DNA of 55,498 nt from Hondaea fermentalgiana (taxonomy: Eukaryota > Sar > Bigyra > Thraustochytrida > Thraustochytriidae), in NCBI GenBank assembly GCA_014084085.1, contig NPFB01000042.1, positions 15,816 through 71,313 on the forward strand. The letters run 5' to 3'. Shown here one piece after another: positions 26,989 through 38,900 of this stretch; the first letter of the stretch is position 1, and every line of letters begins with the position of its first letter. The notes beneath the pieces were generated by a model. That model was not told the DNA's origin and made no database searches. It was given only the letters and a program-made list of their open reading frames with translations. Position numbers and translations under genes: made by a program.

Positions 26989-29745
26989 ATGGCGGACCCG
27001 AGGATGGAGGCCTGCCAGGAGGCCTATAACGCTGCTCTGAGCAAACTTGAAGGTCAGGACAGGCTAAAGAACGAGTTCGACAAAATGTGGAAAGCCCTCA
27101 TAAAGTCGAATGACAGCAATCAAAAGCTGCAGCAAAAGGCAGCAGAGCTCGAGGCCGAAGTCCTCGCACAGTCCGACAAAGTGCAGCGCGCCAAGTCCGA
27201 GGAGGAACTTCAGCAAATGGAGAAAAAGGATCTTCAAGACGAGATCGAAAAGAACCAGCGAGAAATTGGCATGCAGAAGCTGCTGCATCGAGAAAAGTCC
27301 ACCATGCTCGAAGAGCTGCAGAGGGCAATCGCAGAACTTGAAGAGCAAGTCGAAATCGGCCCCGGATGGACCCCCGAGCAAGAAAAACGTCTTGCTCAAC
27401 TGCAAAAGCGACAGGTCGATCTTGAGCATCTTCTTGAGCAAAAAATTTCCAAGCTGCAGACGAGTCGCCAGGATGTTCAAATTATCAGCGAAACGGTTGC
27501 CAAAGCAGAGGCCGAACGCGTCACACTCGAAGATGAAATTGCCGACCTTCGTGCTCAAGTCGAAGACAACGAACGCAGCTGCAAAGAAGCACAATTGCGT
27601 CGCGACCGCGTTGATACGGACCTCCGAACGCTCAAGGCCAGGGTAGAGAATCTACAATTCGAGCTGAGCGGAAAAGAAACCAAGGTCGCCAGCGGAAACG
27701 CGGAGATCGACGCTCTAGACAACAAGCTCAAGGCTGCAAAAACCAAAATGGAACACTACCTCAATGAGTACGACAACCTTTTCCAGCAAACGCAGCGTCT
27801 CACCGGTGCCCTCGATGACCAAACGCGAATTAACAAGTTCCTTACGGAAGAGCTAGGGAAGCGCGAGGCCGACATCGAGGTCAAGCGCAAAGAGTCCAAG
27901 GCCGTGAAAAAGGAAATGGATGGGGTTAAACGTATGATGGCACATGCTGAAAAGCGTATTGCTGAAACCGATGGACTCCGCGAAAAGGCCGAGGCCCATC
28001 GCGTCCAGATCCGCGAGCGAACGCAGACCGTAGAGCGTGAGATCCGTGTCGCGCGAAAAGAAAACGACACGCTGCAGCGCCAGGTCGATGACCTCGTCAA
28101 AGAGCGCGAGGTCCTCAACAAGACGCTGATGAAAGCCGAAGACCGCACCAAGCAGGTCCACGACCTTATCAGTATGTACAACAACACGAAGCGGAATCTC
28201 GAGAACGAAATTCAAGGCTACAAAACCGACGCCATCACCGACCGGCAAGGCATCGAGGCCCTAGAAGAAGAAGTCCAAAAGTATGAAAAGGAGGCCGCTC
28301 TCGAATCGCAACGATTCGCCAACGCACTCGAGGAAGTTCGACTTCAGGATGCGCGAATCTCAGAGCTGCAAAAGCGCATTGCCGAGGGCGAAGGCAAGCT
28401 CAAACAGCAGCAAAACCTTTACGAGGCCGTGCGCTCGGATCGCAACCTGTACTCCAAGAACCTCATCGAGGCCCAGGAAGAGATTGCCGAAATGAAGCGC
28501 AAATTCAAGATCATGAATCACCAGATCGAGCAACTCAAAGAGGAAATTACCACAAAAGACCACTCGCTGGTGAAGGAACACTTTTCGCATCAAAAGGTTG
28601 AAAAGGAAAAGGAACAACTCAAGAATGAGCTCACCAAGATTCGGAAGCAGACGCAGTCCTCCGAGCAGATCATCAACAATCAAGAGTTTGAGATCCAAAA
28701 ACTGACGCAAATCATGCGCGAGGCCGAGGAGGAGCGAGCTCGCCAAGAAAAGGAATACCGGGCCATTATTAGCGAGCGCGACATTCTCGGCTCACAGCTC
28801 ATTCGTCGCAATGAAGAATTGGCATCCTTGTACGAGAAAATTAAGCTGCAGATGTCGGCACTCCGCAAGGGTGAAAGCCAGTTTAATGCGCTCTCTGGCG
28901 ATCTTCGCAGTCTTCAGCGTACGGTGCGTGTGTTGCACCGCGAGCGAAAGAAGCTCAACGAGCAGGTCTCCGGCATTCCGGAGCTTGACACAGAGATCAT
29001 CCGCCTCGAGCGTGAAATAGCCCAGGAACGCTCCAAAGTTAAGGCGCTCTCCGACGAAATGGAGAGACCTCTGAATGTCCATCGATGGCGCAAACTTGAG
29101 AGCTCTGACCCAGAGCGATTCGCCCTGATCAAGAAGATTCAGTCGACCCAAGTAAAGCTCATCGAAAAGACTGAGGAGGTTGCCCTCAAGGCCAAGCAGA
29201 TTGAGGAGAAGGAGAAACTCTACGTCGAACTAAAGAACGTTCTCGCGCGTCAGCCAGGCCCCGAAGTGGCCGAACAGCTTGTCGTGTATCAGCAAAACCT
29301 CAAGGACAAGCAACGACAGATTAAGGAAATGGAAGCGGATCTCGAAACACATCGCGCAAAGGTGAACGAATACAAGTTTGAAATTGAAGCGCTCAACAAC
29401 CAAATGAGAGGCCTCAAAAAGGATTATATCCGCAGAAACCTCCGCCATCTCCGTCGCCAGGGCCGTCGTCTCAGAGCCCGAAGCCCCGACGACTCTGGTG
29501 AGGAGTCTGACTCGAGTGATGATTCGGACAACGAGTCCACCTCTTCCGGTTCATCGTCTTCATCCTCTGGGTCTTCTTCTTCGTCGGCGTCGTCGTCTTC
29601 ATCTGCTGCAGCGTCTCGTTCCTCCCTTAAAAGAGCATCACATGCGAGCAAACCAAACATTGCGTCAGAGAGCACTCATTCAGTGCCAGCAGCACCAACG
29701 TCGAATCAAGAACAGGAAGAGACGAAAGAGGACATGAAGTCATAG
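26989..29745 (+). CDS. CFAP58 (CCDC147), axonemal coiled-coil protein
   Basis: The product is 918 residues; residues 1 to about 825 are almost continuous coiled coil. The C-terminal family signature is plain: LESSDPERFALIKKIQ, then KEKLYVELKNVLARQPGPE (about 740-760), and EYKFEIEALNNQMRGLKKDY. CFAP58 is needed for motile cilia and sperm flagella, where it lies near outer dense fibres or axonemal microtubules. After the coiled coil comes a basic RRNLRHLRRQGRRLR patch and an acidic, serine-rich tail of about 75 residues. The start is ATG in a good context (CCCCATGGC). It faces CFAP47 tail to tail with 225 bp between stops. Length is close to that of the animal protein. Confidence 0.9.
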   Translation: MADPRMEACQEAYNAALSKLEGQDRLKNEFDKMWKALIKSNDSNQKLQQKAAELEAEVLAQSDKVQRAKSEEELQQMEKKDLQDEIEKNQREIGMQKLLHREKSTMLEELQRAIAELEEQVEIGPGWTPEQEKRLAQLQKRQVDLEHLLEQKISKLQTSRQDVQIISETVAKAEAERVTLEDEIADLRAQVEDNERSCKEAQLRRDRVDTDLRTLKARVENLQFELSGKETKVASGNAEIDALDNKLKAAKTKMEHYLNEYDNLFQQTQRLTGALDDQTRINKFLTEELGKREADIEVKRKESKAVKKEMDGVKRMMAHAEKRIAETDGLREKAEAHRVQIRERTQTVEREIRVARKENDTLQRQVDDLVKEREVLNKTLMKAEDRTKQVHDLISMYNNTKRNLENEIQGYKTDAITDRQGIEALEEEVQKYEKEAALESQRFANALEEVRLQDARISELQKRIAEGEGKLKQQQNLYEAVRSDRNLYSKNLIEAQEEIAEMKRKFKIMNHQIEQLKEEITTKDHSLVKEHFSHQKVEKEKEQLKNELTKIRKQTQSSEQIINNQEFEIQKLTQIMREAEEERARQEKEYRAIISERDILGSQLIRRNEELASLYEKIKLQMSALRKGESQFNALSGDLRSLQRTVRVLHRERKKLNEQVSGIPELDTEIIRLEREIAQERSKVKALSDEMERPLNVHRWRKLESSDPERFALIKKIQSTQVKLIEKTEEVALKAKQIEEKEKLYVELKNVLARQPGPEVAEQLVVYQQNLKDKQRQIKEMEADLETHRAKVNEYKFEIEALNNQMRGLKKDYIRRNLRHLRRQGRRLRARSPDDSGEESDSSDDSDNESTSSGSSSSSSGSSSSSASSSSSAAASRSSLKRASHASKPNIASESTHSVPAAPTSNQEQEETKEDMKS

Positions 29746-29970
29746 TGACGCTTTGACAAATAAGAAGATGCCGTCGTGTAACAAGAAGAACTTGAAAAAG
29801 AAAAAGGGCCATATTTTCGTTTTGCTTTTTAGGTTTTTGGTGTGTTCTTCCAAAGCTGCTGTATCGGAAAGGATAACCCATGGCAAATTTGATACCCGTT
29901 GTTCCAAAGCCTACGGCGATTCGGGAAAATTGTCTTCTTTTTTTCTTAGAACTTGTATCAAGTCTCCTTC
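29746..29970. other. Short spacer between convergent CFAP58 and CFAP47
   Basis: This is 225 bp of AT-richer DNA between two stop codons, so both 3' UTRs and poly(A) sites must lie here. A-rich stretches occur at about 29780-29810 and T-rich ones at about 29935-29945. No further feature. Confidence 0.6.
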
Positions 29971-32900
29971 TTACAAGGCTGAGTTCCTGCGAGTCTTGCG
30001 CTTCGCTTGTGCATCTTGAAGCGCCTTGAGCACCCCTGTATCCGGGCGAGACACAACCTTGGCCTCGCCTGCTGGAGGCTTAAAGTCCGGATGCGTGCCG
30101 CGCAAAAGGTAGCTCCACTGCATCTCATCCGTAACAATGACGAGCTTGGCTTTGATGACCTTTCCGTACTCTGTAGGTGTGAAACTCACCACAAACGTCG
30201 ATCCTTCTTGACCGTCCACAGGAGGCAAGACGCCATTGGTCGGGTACACCGAAAATTGATACGCAGACTCCACAGTAAGGTACGCTTCAAAGGGAGCAGG
30301 CACGTTGAACTGATTCTTGAGCTGGAACGAGACGGAGGCTGTGTGATGCAAGCTGGCCTGGACCTCAATGACGTCGTCAATCACGGGCTCTGCTGCATCG
30401 AGGCGAATCTGAAAACGCCAGCGCCCACCTGATCGCTTCGAGATCAACAGATCTACACTCGTGGAAAAGGGCTTGAGCGGATGAAAGGACACCTTGAATG
30501 GAATCACCTGGTTGGGCCTCGAAATCCGTGTCTCGAGCGGCGTCAGCGTCAGTGATTGCGCCACGAGCCCTTGCATGGCTTCGGGTACTATGAGCTCATG
30601 CATGAACGGCTCGGGGGCAGCCACTTTGTTCAAGCCTAGGAGCGGAAGTTCGACTGTTTCCATGAGAGCGTCGCGTGCCCGTGTGGTGAGGTAAAAGATC
30701 TCCGGGTGCGGCGGGGCCTCCGCAAAGGCACGGATGGGAAACTCCCATGTTGTGTCCCGGTCTGGCGCATGTACCCGTACCTTCGCCGTCTGTTCTGACA
30801 TTTCGAGCGGTGTGAAGGAAAATGGAATCATCAGATTGGCAAATGGAGCCACAGTCTGCCGCGCTCTGCCCAAAAGCATTCGAAGGGTGTCCGAGCCATC
30901 CGTCTCGATCTCCACCACCACCTGAAGCGGGTCTTGAAAAGGGTTTCTAAACACCACCGATGATGTGTCCGAGTTCCCGACGCTGGTCGAAACCTCCACA
31001 TTATCCATGATGCTTGGCATTGTGCCTTCGCCAACGACATGGAACTCCCACTCGCCAAGCTTGGGGCTTGTGAACTTGACGACGCCAGACTCTTCCTCTC
31101 CAATACTGCTGGGCAGGTACTCAATCTCGACAGAAGTCTGCGCGTACGGTGCGAGCGTCGGGTTGGCCGGACGCACGGAAAAGTTTCGGCGATTTGACAA
31201 CACTGCGCGCAGCTCAACAGCCTCGTCGGTTGGATTCTCGAGCACCACGGCTTGTCGGATATGCGTGCCAACAGCGCACCGAAAGAGTTCGAGCGACTCA
31301 GGCGGGGCTGCCTGCGCAGAGAGCGCAAGCTTATACCAAACTTCTCCAACCATATCGTTGACGAAAGACACCGCACCTTCAACCTCGCCTGCCACGAGAG
31401 GCGAGTAGATGAGCTCGTACGAGGCAGCTTCGGATGCCTCGAGGACGAATCGAGGCTCGCCCAAGAGTCCGTGACCCTGGAGACTCACCTCGAACTCTAC
31501 CGCCTGGTCGAGTGGGTTCACCAAGGTGATCTCCACAGCCACAGCCTTGCGTACAAAGGTGGTGATTTCCAACGTGTCCTCTGGGGCAGGGCTGGTCGCA
31601 CGAATCTCCACAGTATACCAAAGAAAGGGGCGCTCCGGTCCGAGTGAAAAGGTCACTGATCCAGTATAGGTCCCGCCCAGAAGTGGATTCACCGTCAGCA
31701 TGTAGTCCGCGCTTGCACCCTTTGCTACTGAAATGGTTGGGTCTCCACCAACGTGTGGCAAGTCTGACTCCACCGCAAACGTTGTGTACACATCTGAGCA
31801 GCTCCCAAAGTTATTACTCACAGCAAAAGCTTGAAATACCTTCTCCCGCGCCTTGCACTCGATCACAATATGATCTTCTGCCAGGGGCTCTTGGCCAACA
31901 CCGGACAGCACGTAAATCATATCCTCATTGGTGGTCGCGTTGTGCAAAATAAGCTTTCCTGAGAATTCTCCGACCCATGTTGGTGCAAACTCGAGCGTGA
32001 AATCGGCAGCGCCACCGTCTGGGGACACCGACAAAGAGCGTGGGGCCGTAAAGCACGCGCTTCCTTCAAGTCTGGCCTGAATATTCCACACGACATCTGT
32101 GGTATTGAGAATGGGAATACCCTGCTTGATTTTTTGCCGGGCAGGGGCGAGAAAGTCCAGCTCGGAGGTCACTGTTGGGTTGGAGACTGTGGCCTCGAGC
32201 TCGATGATGCGAATCTGCTTTGGAGAGCGAAGAATCACGTAGCAAGGGTATACACCAGCACTTTGTGGCTGAAAGTCCACTGTAAGGGCATTCGTTACGG
32301 CAAGAACCGCCTCCTTGGTGCTCGCGACACTCTCGCGATCCTCGCTACCTGCAAGGCTGCTACTAGCGGCCCCGGACGCTTTCGGTGGTCCCGATGAAGA
32401 AGAAGAAGAAGAAGAAGAAGAAGCAGCAGCCACCGTCACAGATGAAGGTCCGGAAAAGAAGGGTGACTCAAACTCCACTTCAAAGTCCACGCTGTCGGGG
32501 TTCTTGAATGTCCGACCCGTAAACTCAATGCCGGCACCATCCGAAGAAACAGCTGCCAGAGCGGTCTTTGCCTTTTCGAGCAGCTTATTGCCCATTCCGA
32601 GAGCGATTCTTTTGCTAAAAACGCTCTTCGCCTCAGTCGCAAAGGTGATTTTCTCCAAAGGCACGGGCCGAGCGGCTTCTCCGATTACCTCGTAGAGGAA
32701 TTCGCCGACCTTTTCGTCGACAAAAACCAGCTGACAGCGGTACTCACCAGGAAGGAACGGAAGGTATTGCAAGGAGAGTGTCGCGGTCTCACCTGCGCGA
32801 AGTTTGAGTGTCGACAGCTTGCAGTGGAAGGCGTCAGGAAGCGTTTCGTTGCAAGGCGTGCTCATCATGGAGGTTCCCGTGCCCTCACGGCTCATGGGCC

Positions 32901-35900
32901 GCTTCGATGCCTTACCAGACCCTCGCTTAGACGCACCACGCGCAAGACCAGCACCAGCACCAGCACCGGCCTTCCCTCCTCGTTTTTTCCCAGCTTTGCC
33001 ACGTGGGGCGCGAAGTTCTTCCTTGGTGCGCTCCTGCACCAGCTCGACAACAAATCGCGCGTCCTGACTAAATGGGTTAGTCACTTGTACCTCCACAGGA
33101 AGCGGCTCGTACGCTCGCGTGGCGCACTTGATGGTCCGGATCGACCTTCGAGAATGAACATGCGAAGTGAGCTTGAAAACTAGGGCCGACGGCGCACCGC
33201 CAGGCCCACCGCCACTACCCCCACCTGCGGCGCGGTCTGGTTTCAGGGACAAAATGGCCTCTGCGGGTCTCGAAAAGCGACTGGTGAGCTCGACAGGGAG
33301 CTCTGCCGTCTCTCCAGCCTCAATGGACACAGTTCGTACCGGCACGCTAAACTCGAATGAGCCATCGAGCTGGACATCGTAAGAAACGAGCTGGCTCGAA
33401 GGGTTGCGCAGCTCGATGGCCTTGGTGACCTTTGAACCCAATGAGCAGCTAAACTCAATTGTCGCCTTGGGGACAAACTGAGGAAGGTTCTGGTAGAGGT
33501 ATAGGACAAAGAGAAGATTGTCTCGGGCGTTGGCCACCGTGGGAAGCATGTCTTCTGGGTTTCGTGTGTAGTGAAGTCCAAGCTCCTGCATCGCATTCAT
33601 GACAGCTGTGAGGTTCGCCACACATTGAGTCTCATCCGTCGGTTCCAGAACCACCGAGGCGAGTGCACAGCCAGGGCGAATGAGAGTGGGGATGTGCGAT
33701 GCTAGAAGCGTCGCGAGAACCACGCCGCTGCCCAGATCTGTATCCAGATTGACAATTGGCGAATTGTGTCGGTAGGGGTTTTCTTGTCCTGGCATAAGAA
33801 CATCTGCGGCAGGCATACCCCCGCCCCCAGAGCTGAGGATTGTGTTGGATCCTTGGGAGCAGTGCAAGCTCAGCCAGTGCAAAAGGATGCCCTCCGGTAC
33901 ACTGTAAATATTGCTGCTGCTGGACGAAAGCGCGCGCACATCTTCCGGAGAAATAGCATCTGTGCAGCCCGGTAGACCTCGCAGCTGTTTGACTGTAACA
34001 CGGTTAAGTACAAACAACTTGAGAATCTGAAGAATGACACTGGCCCATGCGTTGGTGGATACGGGCGGAAATTCCCGCTCGAGCTGGTGTCGCTGCTGGA
34101 GAATTCGGGCGTGCGCCTGCGAATTCGAGGCACTGAACGAAGACATTCCTGAGCCTTGCAGAATCATTGTCATGCCGGACGAGCCACCCGCGCCGTCTCC
34201 GAGCCCCATTTCTGGATCGGTTCGCGCGCGATGGCGAATGTACTCATCGCGGGGCAGAAAGTGTTCGGGACGAATGTCATGGAGAAGAGCACCTCGGGAC
34301 TTGAGGAATTTCAGAAGCGCCTCGTACTGCATGAGTAAATCCTTGGTCAAATCCTTCTTCACGGCTGCGGCCTTGCCTTTTGCACCCCCTGCCTTCATAC
34401 GCCCCGGGGCGGCCTTGCCTGAGAGGGATTGAATGAGCTCGAAGACCTGCTTTCCGCTCGAGGAGATCAAATCCGCAGGAAAATCCGTGATGGGAACTTG
34501 CAGTGCTGTGACGTTGAGAAAGCGAACAAGGGTGTGGACCGATGTTGCGCTCGCCGAGGCCGTCTCCACGAGCGAAGCATCGGCAACAAAGTCCACTGCG
34601 GGCTTTGAAGTTCCCTTGCGCTCGTTCTTAGCTTCGTCGCCGGGCTTTTCCTTTGATTCCGCGGCACCTGGTGGCCTCAAGTCAAGCTGACTTGCCAGAC
34701 TCATCGTTGACTCCCGGTGCGTCTTTTTCGATTGCAAGAGCAATTGCGCATTGGGGCGGGGCACAAATTGAACAGATCTGTCGGATGCCGTTGCAGTGTA
34801 GTCAAATTGAGCGCGCACGGCTGCCACGAAGGGAAACGCGGTGAGAAGACAATTTTCGGCCGTGCCGGTAATGTAAATGCCAAAGGCATTGCCATCCGTA
34901 TCGACAAAGTCTACTTTTGCAGTAAAGGACATTGGCTTGCGCGACGTGAAGGTTACCTCCACGGGAATTTGCGGACGACTCAGACCGATGTTCTTTCCCT
35001 CCGGAAACGAGATGGCGAGCGGGACGCGCTGCGTCTCCGCGGGCAAACGATAGCGTAAATCAAGGCTGTCATAGCCGTCATTCTGGATATAGAAGACGCC
35101 TTTAGCCTTGACGCCCAGCGGTACTGTCGGAAGAACGACCTCGCTCGTGTCAAAGCGCAGCTTGGGGTAGACTCCCATACCTACGAGCTCGAGCGAGAGA
35201 TATTCACGCTCGCGGTCTTCGTCAATGAATATCGGAAGCGAAACGCAGTATTGTTCCTCGCCGCTCGGAAGAAAGCCAACTTTAACCATGCACGTGTCGC
35301 CTGGCTGCAGTACACCGCCTGTCGGCTTGACCGAAAAAAACTTGGTCGCGTTCTGGTCGTCTGCACCAGCCTCCATGTTGCTGAGTGGCTCCGTCCCGAT
35401 TTCCCACCGAAGCGTTTCGTCATGATGGTTCGTGACCGAAATCTCACGGTACGTTGGCACCTTCTTCAGACGATCCTTTGATACAACCTTTGTATCAAAA
35501 TTCACGAGCGTGGAGCTAAGAAGCAGTTTGGGCCGCAGGCCTTCACCCGTGATCGCGTGCTGCAGGACTTCCGACGTGCCTGCGATTGCGAGCGGCAACT
35601 GAAAAGCGTGAGAGCGCTCATTCTTGGGCACGAAGATGAGCTGGATGTGAAGACGCTTTTTCGCCGGAACTTGTATCTCAAAGTACACGCATTCTTCGTC
35701 AAGGTCGCGAATGTCATCCACAGCAAGATCCTCTGCCGGCTCGTCCTCTAAAAAGGTTCCAAGCGGAGCACGAGTGTTTGAGATTGCGCTCACTGGTCGA
35801 AGTAAATTCTCGAGGTCGTCTGGATCAACGATTTCGCCAACACTGCTGGCGTCTAGGGCCTCGTCATCCTCGTGCACGAGGGCCTGTGCATCGTTCTTTC

Positions 35901-38900
35901 CCTCGCTTTCAGTCTCAGCAGCTTCATTTCTGGAACTTGACGAGCTGGTGGTCGACGTTCCTCCGATGCTCTTTCGCCTGCTGCTTGCGCTTGCGCTGTT
36001 CGTGCTCTTTGCAAAACTTGAGTTGCGTCTTTGGCCAGAAGCTGTCGGAAGCGGTGCGAGGGCAACCTCGAATTCAAAGTGCTCGCTCAGGTCAAGCGTG
36101 AGGACGGCAGGAACATCGCCCGAGTTCGAAAGGGTTATCGTCTGCACAGCCTTGGAGCCAATCGTAATGCCTCCAAAGTCCGTCTGCGCCTGAAGAACCT
36201 CTGCGACGGGGACAACAGCTTCTCCGTGCAGCGGAAGTCGCAAGTCACGCCCCCCGCGCAGCGCAAGTCGTAGTTGGTGTTTGGACGGGTCGAGTTTGCA
36301 GGGCGAAGCGGGCTCAAAGCGAACCTCGAGCGTTGCCGTCGCGCCTGGGGGAATCTTGCACGTTTCTGGCAAGACACTGATTCCAGGCGGTGCATCTTCA
36401 GCAAAGAGGACGGCGACATAGCTGCCAGTATTTTTCACATCGAGCTTGGCCGTTTGTTCGCGACCCACGGAGACAAAGCCAAAGTCGAGTTTCTTTTGCG
36501 TAAAGATGCACGTCGGTTCCTCGTGGTGACCGACACACTCGAGCATTTCATCATACCCACCGCGGACGCGAAGTGCCAGGTTCTTGGTCTTTTCGCCGCG
36601 AACGACTGGCGCATAGGTGACGACGACATCTTTCGTCTCAAACGGCTCGATGACGTCTGTTTCGGGCTCGATCTTGAAGGTCGGTGCTTCGGTTGCACCG
36701 CGCTTTTTACTCCCCGCATTACTGTTGGCGTCGTCCGAGGTCGCGGCGGAGGAAGAAGGCGCAGCGGCAACCCAGGAGAAGTAAGCCGATGCGTTACCCG
36801 TGTTGGTGAGCGTGACAGTCTCACTGACGGACCGATTGAGGTTGGTTTCATCGAATCGTAGGTCCACGCAGCTCGTGCTCAGCGCAATTCTGATGGGGAC
36901 CACCTCGGCCACGATGCTATACTTGAACTTGTGATGTCCATTGATAATGTATGTAATGGATTTGCGGAAACGATTCGACTGATTGGCGGCCGGTTGTGTT
37001 GAGGAGGAGAAAATGATGTCAAATCCGGCCTGCGACCCCGGGGGAATGACTTGCGCTTTTGGCGTCGAGTGGGAGAGTTCGTCGACGCCATCGACGCAAA
37101 TTTCCACGAGAATGTTCTGCATGAGGTCGTTGGCGATCGCGAGACACTTTGCACTCTTGGAGTTTACACAAACAGTCCCAAAGTCGAGTTGCTTGGGTTG
37201 TACCCCAATGTGTGCGAGGTCAATGGGCGTGATGACGGAGCGACAGTCTGTAATCTCACTCTGAGAAGTCGGGGCGTCCTTGAACTTGCGTTTGATGAGA
37301 CGATTCTCGTCGTGCGTCTTGCCACGGTGCCTGCGTCGCCCGCCTGAGGCCCCATTGCCATCTCCAGCGGCTCCATCGTCGTCAAGTGGTCGCTCGAGCC
37401 AGAGTGGCTCCGGCTCTGCGGGGACACGAAGTCGTGGACTGCGAAGGCCTTCGCGCGGGTCGAGACCAATGTTGATCGGATCGTCCTCAAGTCCGCGACG
37501 GGCCTCGGCATCGTCATCTGCTTCCTCATCGCTACTGTTTTCGTCATGATCGTGGCGATGCTTGCCCGGGCGGAAGCTCGCCTTTTTCGCTTCCTCGCGC
37601 CACTTGGCATTCTTACTGGAACGCGGACTCTTGGCATCCTTGGCTTTTTTGGCGGCGCGATCCTGGCGGCTCCGACGCGCGCGAATGAGAAAGTCGGCGT
37701 ATTGGTCGCGATGCTGCTGCTTTCGGACGAGGTCAGCGGTGCTGTACGTGTAAGTAGGATCGTATGACTTTACACCACCAAAGACGTCGGGTCCGAGGTC
37801 ACCCGAATCCTCTGCGCCAAGCTGGTTTGCAGACATTACACTTGGCGAATCAGCCGGTTGCTCGAGGTCCTCTGCGATCGCGTGCTCTCGCATTGCTAGT
37901 TTTTTCTTTTCCCAGGGAGGAAGACGCTTGAAGCGTGGCTTGGAGTGGCGCGCCTGGCGACGGACCTCATCGTCATCGACATATTTAATCTCGGGCTTGA
38001 AGTCAGCCAAGATTGCCTCCGGGCCGCCGGGGATCTTTTTGGGCGATCCGAGAGCATCGCACTCTCCCGCCACGGTGAGCGGAACGACACGGACGCCATC
38101 GCAGAGTACAACGTGCAAGGTGTTGCGAAAAGATCCGAGCTGCGCCGGCATAAAGGACACCAGGACATTTTGTGACTGCCCGGGAAGAAGGCGGCCTGCG
38201 TTTGGTTTGCACGAGAAGAAGGCCACCTTGTTGATGGAGTAGCGAATGGGCAGCACCTCGCCTTTGTTTGCGATTGTGAAAACAATATCGCGTCGGTCGA
38301 CGGCGGCACAAGTTCCGAATTTGAAGGTTTTCCGATTGATACTCACGAGCGGCTTGAGAGCTCGGGCCGTAAGCTTGAGCGGAATTTGTTGGCCGGTGTC
38401 CACGCAAGTCACCACGGCACTCAGCTCGAAGGAGACATCAGAATGCAGGTCTTGATCTCCTCGTGCGCGGAAGCCTTTTGCTTGAGGTGGAGGACGCGGT
38501 GCGAAGACGACTGCAAGAGGGATTTTCGTGTATGGAGCCAAGACACCTTGCGTTGGCGTCATGCGGATTGGGGCATCGCGAATTCCAATGTCCTGCACAA
38601 ATCCTGCAGGGAGCCCATCCGCTTCGGCGTCGTCGCTTTGCGTGCTGATAAGGCTCTCGGCCGAGGCAGCCACGGGGGTACGATAAAGCTCAAATCCGGT
38701 TCCAGCCTTGAAGGCGATGCTGTACTGGCAAGAGACGGGGCTATTATTGACGAGCATGATCTCTTGTGTTGCCTTTTGGCCAAAGTGCAGAGCGGCAAAG
38801 GCCAATTCTCCGTCAACGAGTCCGCCGTTCGCGGGCATGACAAGCTCCAGATTTTGATCAACGACGTTCGCGCAGACATCTAAAGTAAGCGGCGCCTGAC

